A stretch of DNA of 7,328 bases from DUVY01 sp036562755 (GCA_036562755.1 DATCJN010000047.1:1-7328), one strand, 5' to 3'; shown: positions 1-6,771, counted from the first letter of the stretch. Notes: generated by a model not told the origin, from the letters alone. Program-made: numbers and translations.

Positions 1-54
1 CTTCTTCGGCGTCTGATGCCTAGGCATCCACCATATGCTCTTCGTAGCTTAATC
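1..54 (-). rRNA. rrl: 23S ribosomal RNA, 5' end only (cut by window edge)
   Basis: Read on the minus strand, this stretch begins GATTAAGCTACGAAGAGCAT and continues into GGTGGATGCC and then GACGCCGAAGAAG. This matches the conserved 5' end of bacterial 23S rRNA: a terminal-helix strand, the GGTGGATGCC block about 22 nt in, then the GCCGA-GAAG block. The mature 5' end is placed near position 54 by analogy with the usual 22-nt distance to GGTGGATGCC; it could instead lie a few bases upstream, since a second GGTTAAG-like word begins at 67. The rest of the gene lies to the left of the window. No 16S gene or tRNA is found upstream, and a promoter is visible at 174-202. Confidence 0.93.
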
Positions 55-167
55 TCTTAACTTAACCTCGTTAAAAGACTCTCTTAACAAAATCGTAGTA
101 TACACTACATTTTCTCTTCTATGCAGTTGTCAATGTGCGAAAATGAAATTGCTGTCGTTCAGACAGC
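55..167 (-). other. Pre-23S rRNA leader with processing hairpins
   Basis: This is the stretch between the predicted transcription start (about 167) and the mature 23S end. It holds three small inverted repeats: GCTGTC/GACAGC with a 5-nt loop at 151-167, GTAGT/ACTAC with a 4-nt loop at 95-108, and GTTAA/TTAAC at 70-88. On the minus strand it also carries ATTGACAACTGCATAG, which resembles the conserved TTGAAAACTGCATA word found just before 23S genes in Gram-positive rRNA operons. I infer that it is removed during rRNA maturation and that part of it pairs with the 3' flank of 23S, which is outside the window. Confidence 0.6.
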
Positions 168-173
168 TTGATT

Positions 174-202
174 ATAATAACATAGTTATATTTATATGTC
201 AA
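174..202 (-). promoter_or_regulatory. Promoter for the 23S rRNA transcript
   Basis: On the minus strand there is a perfect -35 box TTGACA (197-202), a 17-bp spacer and a -10 box TATTAT (174-179). An overlapping TATAAT (171-176) would need a 20-bp spacer. Upstream of the -35, positions about 203-237 are rich in A and T tracts, which resembles an UP element of the kind found at strong rRNA promoters. The promoter points at the 23S gene about 110 bp away, with no other gene between. The transcription start would fall near 167, at the first base of the hairpin at 151-167. Confidence 0.7.
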
Positions 203-237
203 GAGTTTGTTTTAAAAATTTTCGAAAAAATTAATTG
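203..237 (-). promoter_or_regulatory. A/T-tract UP-element-like sequence upstream of the 23S promoter
   Basis: Directly upstream of the minus-strand TTGACA box lie runs of A and T, including a run of six T followed by CGAAAATTTTTAAAA. UP elements that bind the RNA polymerase alpha C-terminal domain sit in this position at strong rRNA promoters. The surrounding region is generally AT-rich, so this assignment rests on position and tract structure only. Confidence 0.4.
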
Positions 238-363
238 CTATAATCTGAGAAAATTAGCTTTTATAAGCGCAATATAACTATATATATTCTAATTATTACA
301 TCATATTAATCCCAATATAATAAAATCTTATCTATATAACACTTTACATAACCTGCCGCTTGC

Positions 364-393
364 TTGACAATAATTAGAATGTTTTGTTAGAAT
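364..393 (+). promoter_or_regulatory. Promoter of the marR-ABC operon
   Basis: A perfect -35 box TTGACA (364-369), an 18-bp spacer and a -10 box TAGAAT (388-393, five of six matches to consensus) sit just upstream of the MarR gene. The transcription start would be near 400, leaving a 5' leader of about 20 nt before the ATG at 421. The Shine-Dalgarno site is modest: AAGAG at 410-414, six bases from the start codon. The -10 box lies inside the large palindrome at 378-407, so protein bound there would block RNA polymerase. Confidence 0.75.
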
Positions 394-407
394 TCTAACA
401 AAACATT
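378..407 (+). promoter_or_regulatory. Perfect 30-bp palindrome, likely MarR operator
   Basis: The left arm AATGTTTTGTTAGAA (378-392) is followed at once by its exact reverse complement TTCTAACAAAACATT (393-407): 15 bp per arm, no loop and no mismatch. It covers the -10 box and the predicted transcription start of the operon. MarR dimers bind inverted repeats at their own promoters, so this is the obvious operator and would give autorepression. The word TTAGAAT occurs at 374-380 and again at 387-393, a 13-bp shift. With the start near 400, only part of one arm would be transcribed, so an RNA hairpin role for this operon is unlikely. Confidence 0.8.
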
Positions 408-420
408 GTAAGAGTATATA

Positions 421-852
421 ATGAATAAATTGTATTATCTTTTAAAGAAAGCAAACGGTTTGATGTTTCAACATCTAAACGATGTTTGCCTAAAGCGCGG
501 ACTGACGGGCAAGCAATTTGTTTTGCTGCGTTTTTTTTATTTAAATCAAGACAGCCCGGAAATCCTTCAAGCAAAGATTCAAAAAACTTTTCATTTAAGG
601 CGTTCTACCATAACAAGCGTATTGCAAACGCTTGAGAAAAAAGGTATGATTATCCGCAAGACGGACGAAGTTGACCAAAGAAAAAAGGTTGTAATCTTGA
701 CCGAGAAGGCCAAAGAGCTAATCGAAAGCATAGAAAACGACGCTCAGCGATATGACGACCTCTCCTTGTCAATCCTAAATAAAGAAGAATATACTACCTT
801 AATTAATTTACTTGAACGCTTATGCGACAACTTAGTTAAAAGTAGCAAATAA
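421..852 (+). CDS. MarR-family transcriptional regulator
   Basis: This 143-residue protein has the size and layout of a MarR winged helix-turn-helix repressor. An N-terminal dimerisation helix (about 1-27) is followed by the LTGKQFVLLRFF helix. The DNA-binding helices lie at about 47-75 (LQAKI then LRRSTITSVLQTLEKKGMI). The wing at about 78-94 carries the DQRKK motif (85-89), the family's usual D-x-R, before LTEKAKEL. A C-terminal dimerisation helix pair fills about 97-140. It is the first gene of an operon with two ABC exporter genes, 32 bp upstream of the first, and its promoter contains a 30-bp palindrome. I infer a repressor of its own operon released by an exported compound; the ligand cannot be read from sequence. 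It has two Cys (23 and 135) but no clear redox-sensing pattern. Confidence 0.92.
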   Translation: MNKLYYLLKKANGLMFQHLNDVCLKRGLTGKQFVLLRFFYLNQDSPEILQAKIQKTFHLRRSTITSVLQTLEKKGMIIRKTDEVDQRKKVVILTEKAKELIESIENDAQRYDDLSLSILNKEEYTTLINLLERLCDNLVKSSK

Positions 853-884
853 TATATTTATGCAAAATAATTAAAGGATGCTAT

Positions 885-2609
885 ATGCTAAAACTCTTTA
901 AGTACTTTAAAAAATACGGAATAATTGCGGTGTTTGCGCCGATTTTTGTATTATGCGAAGTCGCGTTAGAAGTTTCCATTCCCTACCTTATGTCCAAGAT
1001 AATCGACGTCGGCGTAGCCAATAAAAACATTGATTATATATTAATAACGGGACTTATAATGATAGGCATGGCGTTTTTGTCGCTAACTTTCGGCGCCCTT
1101 GCGGGCAAGTTTGGCGCGTGGTCGGCCACGGGCTTTGCTAAAAACGTCAGACAGCAGATGTATTATAGAATCCAAAATTTCGCGTTTTCAAATATAGATA
1201 AATTTTCAACTGCATCCTTAATCACAAGGTTGACGACGGACGTAACCATAGTCCAAGACACGACCCAAATGTGCCTTAGGATGTTATTTAGAGCGCCTTT
1301 TATGTTAATAGCCGCGCTGACTATGGCCTTTAATTTAAATCCAAGGCTTACCCTAGTATTCTTATGCGCGATACCGTTTTTGGCAATAGGCTTGTTTTTG
1401 CTTATTTTTATAGCCTTCCCTAAATTCATCGCGCTGTTTAAAAAATACGACCATCTTAATTCTGTCATTCAGGAAAACTTAATAGCAATAAGAACGGTAA
1501 AGTCCTTCGTAAGAGAAGATTATGAAATAAACAAATTTAAGGACGCGTCCAAGCAAATAATGGATTTTTCCAAGAGCGCGGAAAAAATAGTTATTTGGAA
1601 CGGACCTATAATGCAGTTTGCGATTTTTGGGTGCATTTTGGCTATTTCTTGGTTTGGCGGCAACCAAATCATTCAAGGCCGTATGACGACGGGCGAGCTT
1701 ACAGGCTTTTTGAGCTACATTAACCAAATTATGATGAGCCTTATGTTTATATCCGCCATATTCATCAACCTTATTATGACCAGGGCCGCCGCCAAAAGAA
1801 TATTTGAGGTAATAGACGAAACGCCCGACATTACTCAACCTCAAAATCCAATAACGCATGTTAAGGACGGCTCGATAGAGTTTCAAAACGTAAGCTTTAG
1901 TTACAATAAATCGGATAAATATGTCCTTAAGGATATAAACCTAAAAATAGAGCACGGTCAAACCGTAGGAATAATAGGCGGAACAGGCTCTTCCAAGTCC
2001 ACCCTTGTTCAACTCATTCCCCGCCTATACGATGTAACCAAAGGCAAAGTCTTAGTCGGAGGCGCGGATGTTAGGGATTACGACATAAAGACTTTGCGGG
2101 ACAGCGTAGGCATCGTCTTGCAAAAAAACGTGCTGTTTTCGGGCACAATTGAAGAGAACTTGCGCTGGGGCCACCAAGACGCCACTATGGACGAGATTAT
2201 ACGCGCGTGCAAGATAGCCCAAGCGCACGACTTCATAATGAGCTTCCCCGAAGGCTATCAAACGCGTCTAGACCAAGGCGGCGTAAACCTTTCGGGAGGG
2301 CAAAGACAGAGAGTATGCATAGCGCGCGCGATTTTGAAAAATCCCAAGGTGCTTATCTTTGACGATTCCACCAGCGCGGTAGATACCAAGACCGACGCTC
2401 ATATCAGACGCGCGTTAAAGAACGACCTAAAAGACGTAACCAAGATAATCATAGCGCAAAGGGTTGCCTCCATAGAAGACGCCGACTTAATCATAGTTTT
2501 AGACGAAGGCGAGATTAAAGGTCTGGGAACGCACAAAGAGTTAATTAAGATCAACGAAATTTATAAAGATGTATATCTTTCTCAAAAGAATATGGGAGAG
2601 CAAAAATGA
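885..2609 (+). CDS. ABC exporter half-transporter, degenerate-site subunit
   Basis: This is a 574-residue type IV ABC exporter half with an N-terminal membrane domain of six predicted segments (about 12-36, 51-75, 133-150, 154-178, 241-262, 280-298) and a C-terminal ATPase domain (about 330-565). ATPase motifs are Walker A GGTGSSKST (365-373, Lys371), Q-loop Gln413, signature LSGGQ (469-473), Walker B LIFDD and switch position 525. Two catalytic positions are changed: Asp494 replaces the usual Glu after Walker B, and Gln525 replaces the switch His. The last Gly of Walker A is Ser. With the next protein's LSQGQ signature this builds a non-hydrolytic ATP site, as in TM287/288-type heterodimers. 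The ATG at 885 follows AAAGGATG (873-880). It overlaps the next gene by 4 bp. Likely substrates are drugs or other amphipathic compounds, but specificity is not visible. Confidence 0.93.
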   Translation: MLKLFKYFKKYGIIAVFAPIFVLCEVALEVSIPYLMSKIIDVGVANKNIDYILITGLIMIGMAFLSLTFGALAGKFGAWSATGFAKNVRQQMYYRIQNFAFSNIDKFSTASLITRLTTDVTIVQDTTQMCLRMLFRAPFMLIAALTMAFNLNPRLTLVFLCAIPFLAIGLFLLIFIAFPKFIALFKKYDHLNSVIQENLIAIRTVKSFVREDYEINKFKDASKQIMDFSKSAEKIVIWNGPIMQFAIFGCILAISWFGGNQIIQGRMTTGELTGFLSYINQIMMSLMFISAIFINLIMTRAAAKRIFEVIDETPDITQPQNPITHVKDGSIEFQNVSFSYNKSDKYVLKDINLKIEHGQTVGIIGGTGSSKSTLVQLIPRLYDVTKGKVLVGGADVRDYDIKTLRDSVGIVLQKNVLFSGTIEENLRWGHQDATMDEIIRACKIAQAHDFIMSFPEGYQTRLDQGGVNLSGGQRQRVCIARAILKNPKVLIFDDSTSAVDTKTDAHIRRALKNDLKDVTKIIIAQRVASIEDADLIIVLDEGEIKGLGTHKELIKINEIYKDVYLSQKNMGEQK

Positions 2610-4519
2610 GTAAAGGCAAAGATTTAAACCCTATGAACAAAGACGCTCGAGCCCGCGTAAAGCCTAAGAATATAAAAAAGACTTTACTAAGACTGTTTAA
2701 TTATCTTAAAAATTATAAGCTTCAGTTAGCGTTTGTAATTATATGCATTTTGATAAACTCCGGAGCGGCAGTTGCGTTAAACGGCTTTGTAAGGCCGCTT
2801 ATAGATAACTATATAACGCCTCTGATAGGCGTACCCAATCCGGATTTGAGCAACTTTTTGGGCATTATTATTATTTTGACCATAATAGCCTTGCTCGGCA
2901 TTATAGCGGGATATGTTTATAACAGATTGATGATCAACATCACCCAAGGCACCCTCAAGACTATCCGCGACCAGCTATACTCGCATATGCAAAAATTGCC
3001 CATAAAATATTTTGACAACAACACGCACGGCAATTTGATGAGCAGATACACCAACGACACCGACGCGCTAAGACAGACCTTATCCCAAACAATTCCCGGC
3101 GTCATTTCTTCGGGAATAACCGTCATAAGCGTGTTTATCTTAATGCTGGTTTACAGCTGGATTCTTACCTTGGCTATTTTAGGCATGCTCGGCTTAATAC
3201 TTTTGGCCGCTAAAATCGTAGGCGGCAGGAGCTCAAAGTATTTTATAGGCCAGCAGCAAGCCATTGGACTGTTAAACGGCTACGCTGAAGAAATGATACA
3301 CGGTCAAAAAGTTATAAAAGTCTTTTCATATGAAGAACGGGCAAAACAAAAATTTGACGAAGTAAACGAAAACTTATATAAAAACGCAAACAAGGCGCAT
3401 TCTTATGCCAATATGTTGATGCCTATCATGGTCAACCTCAGTTATCTTAGCTACGCTTTGATAGCCGTTCTGGGCGGATTCTTGATAACCAAAACGCCCT
3501 TTTTGACAGTGGGCACGCTTTCGTCCTTTTTGCTGCTTACCAGAAGCTTTACTATGCCTATCAACCAACTCGCAAACCAAATTAACTTTATCGTTATGTC
3601 CATAGCCGGCGCAGAAAGAATTTTTGAGGTATTAGACGAACCGGTTGAAGAAGACGAAGGCAGCGTGGTTTTGGTCAAAGCAAAGTTAGACAACAAAGGC
3701 CAATTGATAGAAACCGATAGACGCGACCCTCAAGGCGTTTGGTATTGGAAAAAGCCCTCAGACGACGGCTTTAAGTATATAGAGCTCAAAGGCGACGTTA
3801 GATTTAAGGACGTGGACTTCTCATATGACGGCGAAAACCTTGTCTTAAAAAATCTAAATCTTTACGCTAAGCCCGGGCAAAAGGTGGCTTTCGTGGGCGC
3901 AACAGGCGCGGGCAAAACCACGATTACCAATTTGATTAACCGCTTTTACGATATTCAAAAAGGCGAAATAACATACGACGGAATAAATATAAAAGACATC
4001 AAAAAAAGTTCGCTAAGACAATCGCTAGGAATAGTCTTACAAGACACCCATCTGTTTACAGGAACGGTTAGGGACAATATAAGATACGGCAATTTGGACG
4101 CTACCGACGAAGAAGTCGAAAACGCCGCAAAACTGGCCAACGCGCATTTCTTTATCAGCCATTTGCCTCAAGGCTACGACACCGTCTTGACTGCTGACGG
4201 CGCGAACCTCTCGCAAGGTCAAAGGCAGCTGTTATCCATAGCGCGCGCGGCCGTAGCCAATCCGCCTGTTTTAATCCTGGACGAAGCCACTAGCAGCATA
4301 GACACCCGAACCGAAAAAATTATTCAACAGGGCATGGATAAACTTATGGAAGGCAGAACGGTGTTCGTTATTGCGCATAGACTGTCCACCATTAGAAACT
4401 CTAAAGCAATTATAGTGTTAGAATACGGCGAGATTATAGAGCGCGGAGATCATGAAGAGCTAATAGATCTAAAAGGCAAATATTATCAACTATATACAGG
4501 CGCGCTGGAATTAAGCTGA
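2606..4519 (+). CDS. ABC exporter half-transporter, consensus-site subunit
   Basis: This 637-residue ABC exporter half is the partner of the preceding gene; its ATG overlaps the upstream TGA in an ATGA junction, and GGAGAG lies just before it, so translation is probably coupled. A basic N-terminal tail (about 1-35) precedes six membrane segments (about 39-61, 82-105, 165-185, 187-207, 272-293, 299-325). The ATPase domain (about 395-637) has Walker A GATGAGKTT (431-439), Walker B with Asp559 and intact catalytic Glu560, and switch His591. The signature is altered to LSQGQ (535-539). Its Walker motifs with LSGGQ of the partner make the active site; its LSQGQ faces the partner's degenerate Walker motifs. 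A polar linker at about 347-393, containing VWYWKKP, separates membrane and ATPase domains. From memory, such an insert is common in this subunit of Firmicutes pairs. A terminator follows. Confidence 0.93.
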   Translation: MSKGKDLNPMNKDARARVKPKNIKKTLLRLFNYLKNYKLQLAFVIICILINSGAAVALNGFVRPLIDNYITPLIGVPNPDLSNFLGIIIILTIIALLGIIAGYVYNRLMINITQGTLKTIRDQLYSHMQKLPIKYFDNNTHGNLMSRYTNDTDALRQTLSQTIPGVISSGITVISVFILMLVYSWILTLAILGMLGLILLAAKIVGGRSSKYFIGQQQAIGLLNGYAEEMIHGQKVIKVFSYEERAKQKFDEVNENLYKNANKAHSYANMLMPIMVNLSYLSYALIAVLGGFLITKTPFLTVGTLSSFLLLTRSFTMPINQLANQINFIVMSIAGAERIFEVLDEPVEEDEGSVVLVKAKLDNKGQLIETDRRDPQGVWYWKKPSDDGFKYIELKGDVRFKDVDFSYDGENLVLKNLNLYAKPGQKVAFVGATGAGKTTITNLINRFYDIQKGEITYDGINIKDIKKSSLRQSLGIVLQDTHLFTGTVRDNIRYGNLDATDEEVENAAKLANAHFFISHLPQGYDTVLTADGANLSQGQRQLLSIARAAVANPPVLILDEATSSIDTRTEKIIQQGMDKLMEGRTVFVIAHRLSTIRNSKAIIVLEYGEIIERGDHEELIDLKGKYYQLYTGALELS

Positions 4520-4576
4520 TTTTTGGGACTATAATAAATATAAAATCATATTATTAAATAGAGCCATTGTAACCAA

Positions 4577-4608
4577 AATAAGCCGCTAAATATAGCGGCT
4601 TTATTTAA
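4577..4608 (+). terminator. Intrinsic terminator of the marR-ABC operon
   Basis: An 8-bp stem AGCCGCTA/TAGCGGCT with loop AATA (4581-4600) is followed by TTATTTAAAT. The sequence before the stem is A-rich. It lies about 60 bp after the stop codon of the second ABC gene and closes the operon. The T tract is interrupted by one A, so some read-through to the next gene is possible. Confidence 0.8.
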
Positions 4609-4612
4609 ATAG

Positions 4613-4621
4613 TGATATAAT
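4613..4621 (+). promoter_or_regulatory. Extended -10 promoter of the ZIP transporter gene
   Basis: TGATATAAT at 4613-4621 is a perfect extended -10 element (TG, one base, TATAAT). It sits directly after the terminator's T tract. The expected -35 position (4593-4598) falls inside the terminator stem and reads TAGCGG, which is not a -35 box. Extended -10 promoters can work without a -35. The transcript would start near 4628, about 28 nt before the ATG at 4656. I see no obvious Zur- or Fur-like inverted repeat around it. Confidence 0.55.
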
Positions 4622-4655
4622 TATGTATTAAAAATAAAGGAAGTTGGAACTTAAG

Positions 4656-5456
4656 ATGAAATTCTTAATAGCTTTTGGACTTACCTTATTGGCGGGCCTA
4701 TCTACCGGAATAGGCGGCGCTTTGGCGTTTTTTACCAAAAAGACTAACACCAAATTTTTAGCCGTAAGCCTAGGCTTTTCAGCCGGCGTTATGATATATG
4801 TCTCCATGGTCGAAATTTTCGCTAAATCAAAAAACATACTAACCGCTGCTTTGGGCGAATTTGCGGGATATTGGGCGGTATTGGGCGGATTTTTTGGCGG
4901 GATAGCCTTGATCGCGATTATAGACAAAGTAATCCCCAAAGCCAAAAACCCTCACGAGATGCGAAAAATCGAGGATATGGACGCCGCTCCTTCCAATTCT
5001 CAAAAACTCTTGAGAATGGGTTTGTTCACGGCGCTTGCCATTACTATTCACAACTTCCCCGAAGGGCTTGCCACCTTTATGTCGGCCTATCAAGACCCGC
5101 GGCTCGGCGTTCCCATCGCGATTGCGATAGCCATACACAATATACCCGAAGGAATAGCCGTATCCATTCCCGTGTATTATGCCACGGGAAAGCGCGGAAA
5201 GTCCTTTTTGTATTCGGTATTGTCCGGCATATCCGAACCCTTGGGGGCTCTAATAGGATTTGGGCTGCTGCTGCCCTTTATAAATGATATTATTTTTGGA
5301 ATTATCTTCGCTGCGGTAGCCGGTATTATGGTGTTTATATCCGTAGACGAATTATTGCCCAGCGCAAGAGAATACGGCGAAGCTCACCTTTCCATTTACG
5401 GACTGGTCGGGGGAATGGCGGTTATGGCTATAAGCCTGGTTCTGTTTACCTTATAA
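4656..5456 (+). CDS. zupT: ZIP-family metal transporter (ZupT-like)
   Basis: This 266-residue inner-membrane protein imports divalent metals, most likely zinc and possibly iron or manganese. It has about eight hydrophobic segments and the two ZIP signature motifs that line the metal path: HNFPEG (132-137) and HNIPEG (161-166), plus the conserved SMVEIF (50-55) and SVDELLP (229-235). A polar loop at about 92-120 precedes the first motif. Length and motif spacing match E. coli ZupT. I chose the ATG at 4656 because MKFLIAFGLTLLAGL aligns with the ZupT N-terminus. A TTG in frame at 4644 would add four residues but lies immediately after AAAGGAAG (4636-4643), too close for ribosome binding. That site is rather far from the ATG, and a nearer weak GGA (4646-4648) may help. 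The gene stands alone between two terminators. Confidence 0.87.
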   Translation: MKFLIAFGLTLLAGLSTGIGGALAFFTKKTNTKFLAVSLGFSAGVMIYVSMVEIFAKSKNILTAALGEFAGYWAVLGGFFGGIALIAIIDKVIPKAKNPHEMRKIEDMDAAPSNSQKLLRMGLFTALAITIHNFPEGLATFMSAYQDPRLGVPIAIAIAIHNIPEGIAVSIPVYYATGKRGKSFLYSVLSGISEPLGALIGFGLLLPFINDIIFGIIFAAVAGIMVFISVDELLPSAREYGEAHLSIYGLVGGMAVMAISLVLFTL

Positions 5457-5479
5457 AATTTATCAGCGTATGAATAACA

Positions 5480-5507
5480 AAAAAGCCCTAAATTCTTAGG
5501 GCTTTTT
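5480..5507. terminator. Bidirectional terminator between convergent genes
   Basis: A 12-bp perfect stem AAAAAGCCCTAA/TTAGGGCTTTTT with loop ATTC. It gives a G/C-rich stem followed by five T on the plus strand (for the ZIP gene) and, by symmetry, on the minus strand (for the glycosyltransferase gene). The last two bases, 5506-5507, are also part of the glycosyltransferase stop codon (TAA read from 5508-5506). Both convergent genes therefore use one hairpin. Confidence 0.88.
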
Positions 5508-6771
5508 ATATTTCATTGACGACTTTTTCCTGCTTTTCCAAATCGGAGATTGTTTTTTCCGTTCTTTGAATAGTCCGCCATTTTACGTCGCCCAGCGCAA
5601 TATACACCGACGGGAAGAACAACATTAAATTTAGCGGGAAAGTAAAGGTGTATATAATCTTTTTAAACGCGCTCGCTTTGATGGATTTCCATTCCAAAAT
5701 GGTAACATAAACCCCAAGCAGCCACGCGGCTATATACACAAACGCAAATTGCGCTCCCATTATCATCAACGCTTGGTTAATATTAATGCCCAAATTAAAG
5801 ATACCCACCAGCAAAAACGCTATATTAGAAATTACCGCCCAGCTAAACGAAACAATGGGGATGGGCAGCAAAAGAATCAACAAGTCATAAGACGCAAAAG
5901 AATGGGATATATTTTTTACATGTTTTAGCCAGAACTTAGAGCAGCATTGGTAACCGCCCTTGATCCAGCGCGCGCGCTGGTTGATTGTGTCTTTAATGGT
6001 AAACGCCTGGTCGTCGTAAAAGACCGCGCTGTCGCAATACGAAATTTTATAACCCTCTAAAACCTTGGCGTGTGAAAATTCAACGTCCTCGGTAAGAGAG
6101 TGATAAGGCCAGCCGCCCTGTTTTCTGATTATTTCGGCGTCGACATAAAAGCCCGTGCCCGCAATATATGTGCTGGTATTAAGCTTTGCCCTGGAATAAT
6201 GCACAAGGCGGGTTTGCTGCAAAAACATCAAACCCGTGCCCGCGCTAAGCCAGTTATCGTAATTTTTAGGCGCGCGGTGGCTGTTTATAATCAATTCGCC
6301 GGCGTTAACCGCCTTATTCATCTCGGTTATGTAGTTATGAGACAATAAATTATCGGCGTCAAAAAAGAAATAGCCTTTGTAATTTTTATCCGAATATCTT
6401 TCATGGATTATATCAAAGATATATTGCAACGCGTAAGATTTGCCGTATTGTGCGGTATTAAATCTCTCGTAAACAATTGCGCCCGCCTCTTTAGCTACCG
6501 CAGCGGTGTCATCCGTGCAGTTATCGGCGACAACAAAGATATCTATTAATTGGGAGGGATAATCTTGTTTTTTGATGCTTTCTATGAGCTGAGCTATTAC
6601 CTTTCTTTCGTTTCGAGCGCAAATAATGCAAGCGTATCTATAATTAGTTTTCGCCTCAGGATAAGTTTTGGGCTTTAACAACCCAACGAACATATAAAGT
6701 ATTTGAGGAAGCCCTATCAAAACAATGGCCGCCGAAATAGCTATCGAAATGTAGAAAATTACGTTAACCAA
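5506..6771 (-). CDS. Membrane-bound family 2 glycosyltransferase
   Basis: This 421-residue protein resembles processive GT2 enzymes (cellulose/hyaluronan synthase and NodC type). One N-terminal membrane segment (about 5-31) is followed by a cytoplasmic GT-A domain (about 44-290) and three C-terminal segments (about 297-325, 334-358, 373-393). Catalytic-domain motifs are ADNCTDDT (82-89), the DAD metal/nucleotide-sugar motif (138-140), TED (227-229, probable catalytic base) and QRARW (265-269, acceptor/product-binding motif). It should move sugar from a nucleotide sugar to a growing glycan or lipid acceptor at the membrane; sugar and product are not readable. Start is TTG at 6769-6771, supported by AGGAG (6778-6782) six bases upstream and by the need for the first membrane segment; the next Met is residue 27. 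There is no dedicated export or polysaccharide partner gene nearby. It lies downstream of rlmH on the same strand. Confidence 0.88.
   Translation of the reverse strand: MVNVIFYISIAISAAIVLIGLPQILYMFVGLLKPKTYPEAKTNYRYACIICARNERKVIAQLIESIKKQDYPSQLIDIFVVADNCTDDTAAVAKEAGAIVYERFNTAQYGKSYALQYIFDIIHERYSDKNYKGYFFFDADNLLSHNYITEMNKAVNAGELIINSHRAPKNYDNWLSAGTGLMFLQQTRLVHYSRAKLNTSTYIAGTGFYVDAEIIRKQGGWPYHSLTEDVEFSHAKVLEGYKISYCDSAVFYDDQAFTIKDTINQRARWIKGGYQCCSKFWLKHVKNISHSFASYDLLILLLPIPIVSFSWAVISNIAFLLVGIFNLGININQALMIMGAQFAFVYIAAWLLGVYVTILEWKSIKASAFKKIIYTFTFPLNLMLFFPSVYIALGDVKWRTIQRTEKTISDLEKQEKVVNEI

Noticed and set aside
130..135. TTGACA on the minus strand within the 23S leader, as a second -35 box
   Set aside because: No -10-like hexamer occurs at 16-19 bp downstream; the word is better explained by the conserved TTGAxAACTGCATA sequence found upstream of 23S genes.
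286..315. A second minus-strand promoter for 23S: TTGGGA (310-315), 18-bp spacer, TAGAAT (286-291)
   Set aside because: Tandem rRNA promoters are common, but the -35 has only four matches and the region is very AT-rich; the -10 coincides with the 12-bp inverted repeat. Not strong enough to list as a feature.
378..407. The palindrome as an intrinsic terminator or attenuator
   Set aside because: It has no T tract after the stem, is AT-rich, and the predicted transcription start lies inside it, so the full hairpin would not be transcribed for the operon.
1479..1886. Minus-strand open frame of 135 residues opposite the first ABC gene, and similar frames opposite the ABC pair
   Set aside because: Antisense shadows of well-supported genes; no ribosome binding site, no recognisable domains.
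4644..4655. TTG at 4644 as the ZIP gene start
   Set aside because: The Shine-Dalgarno sequence AAAGGAAG runs right up to this codon, leaving almost no spacing; the ATG at 4656 fits the ZupT N-terminus.
4871..5287. Plus-strand 138-residue open frame within the ZIP gene
   Set aside because: It is fully inside the ZIP gene in another frame, is rich in Arg/Ser/His as expected of an out-of-frame reading, and shows no family motif.
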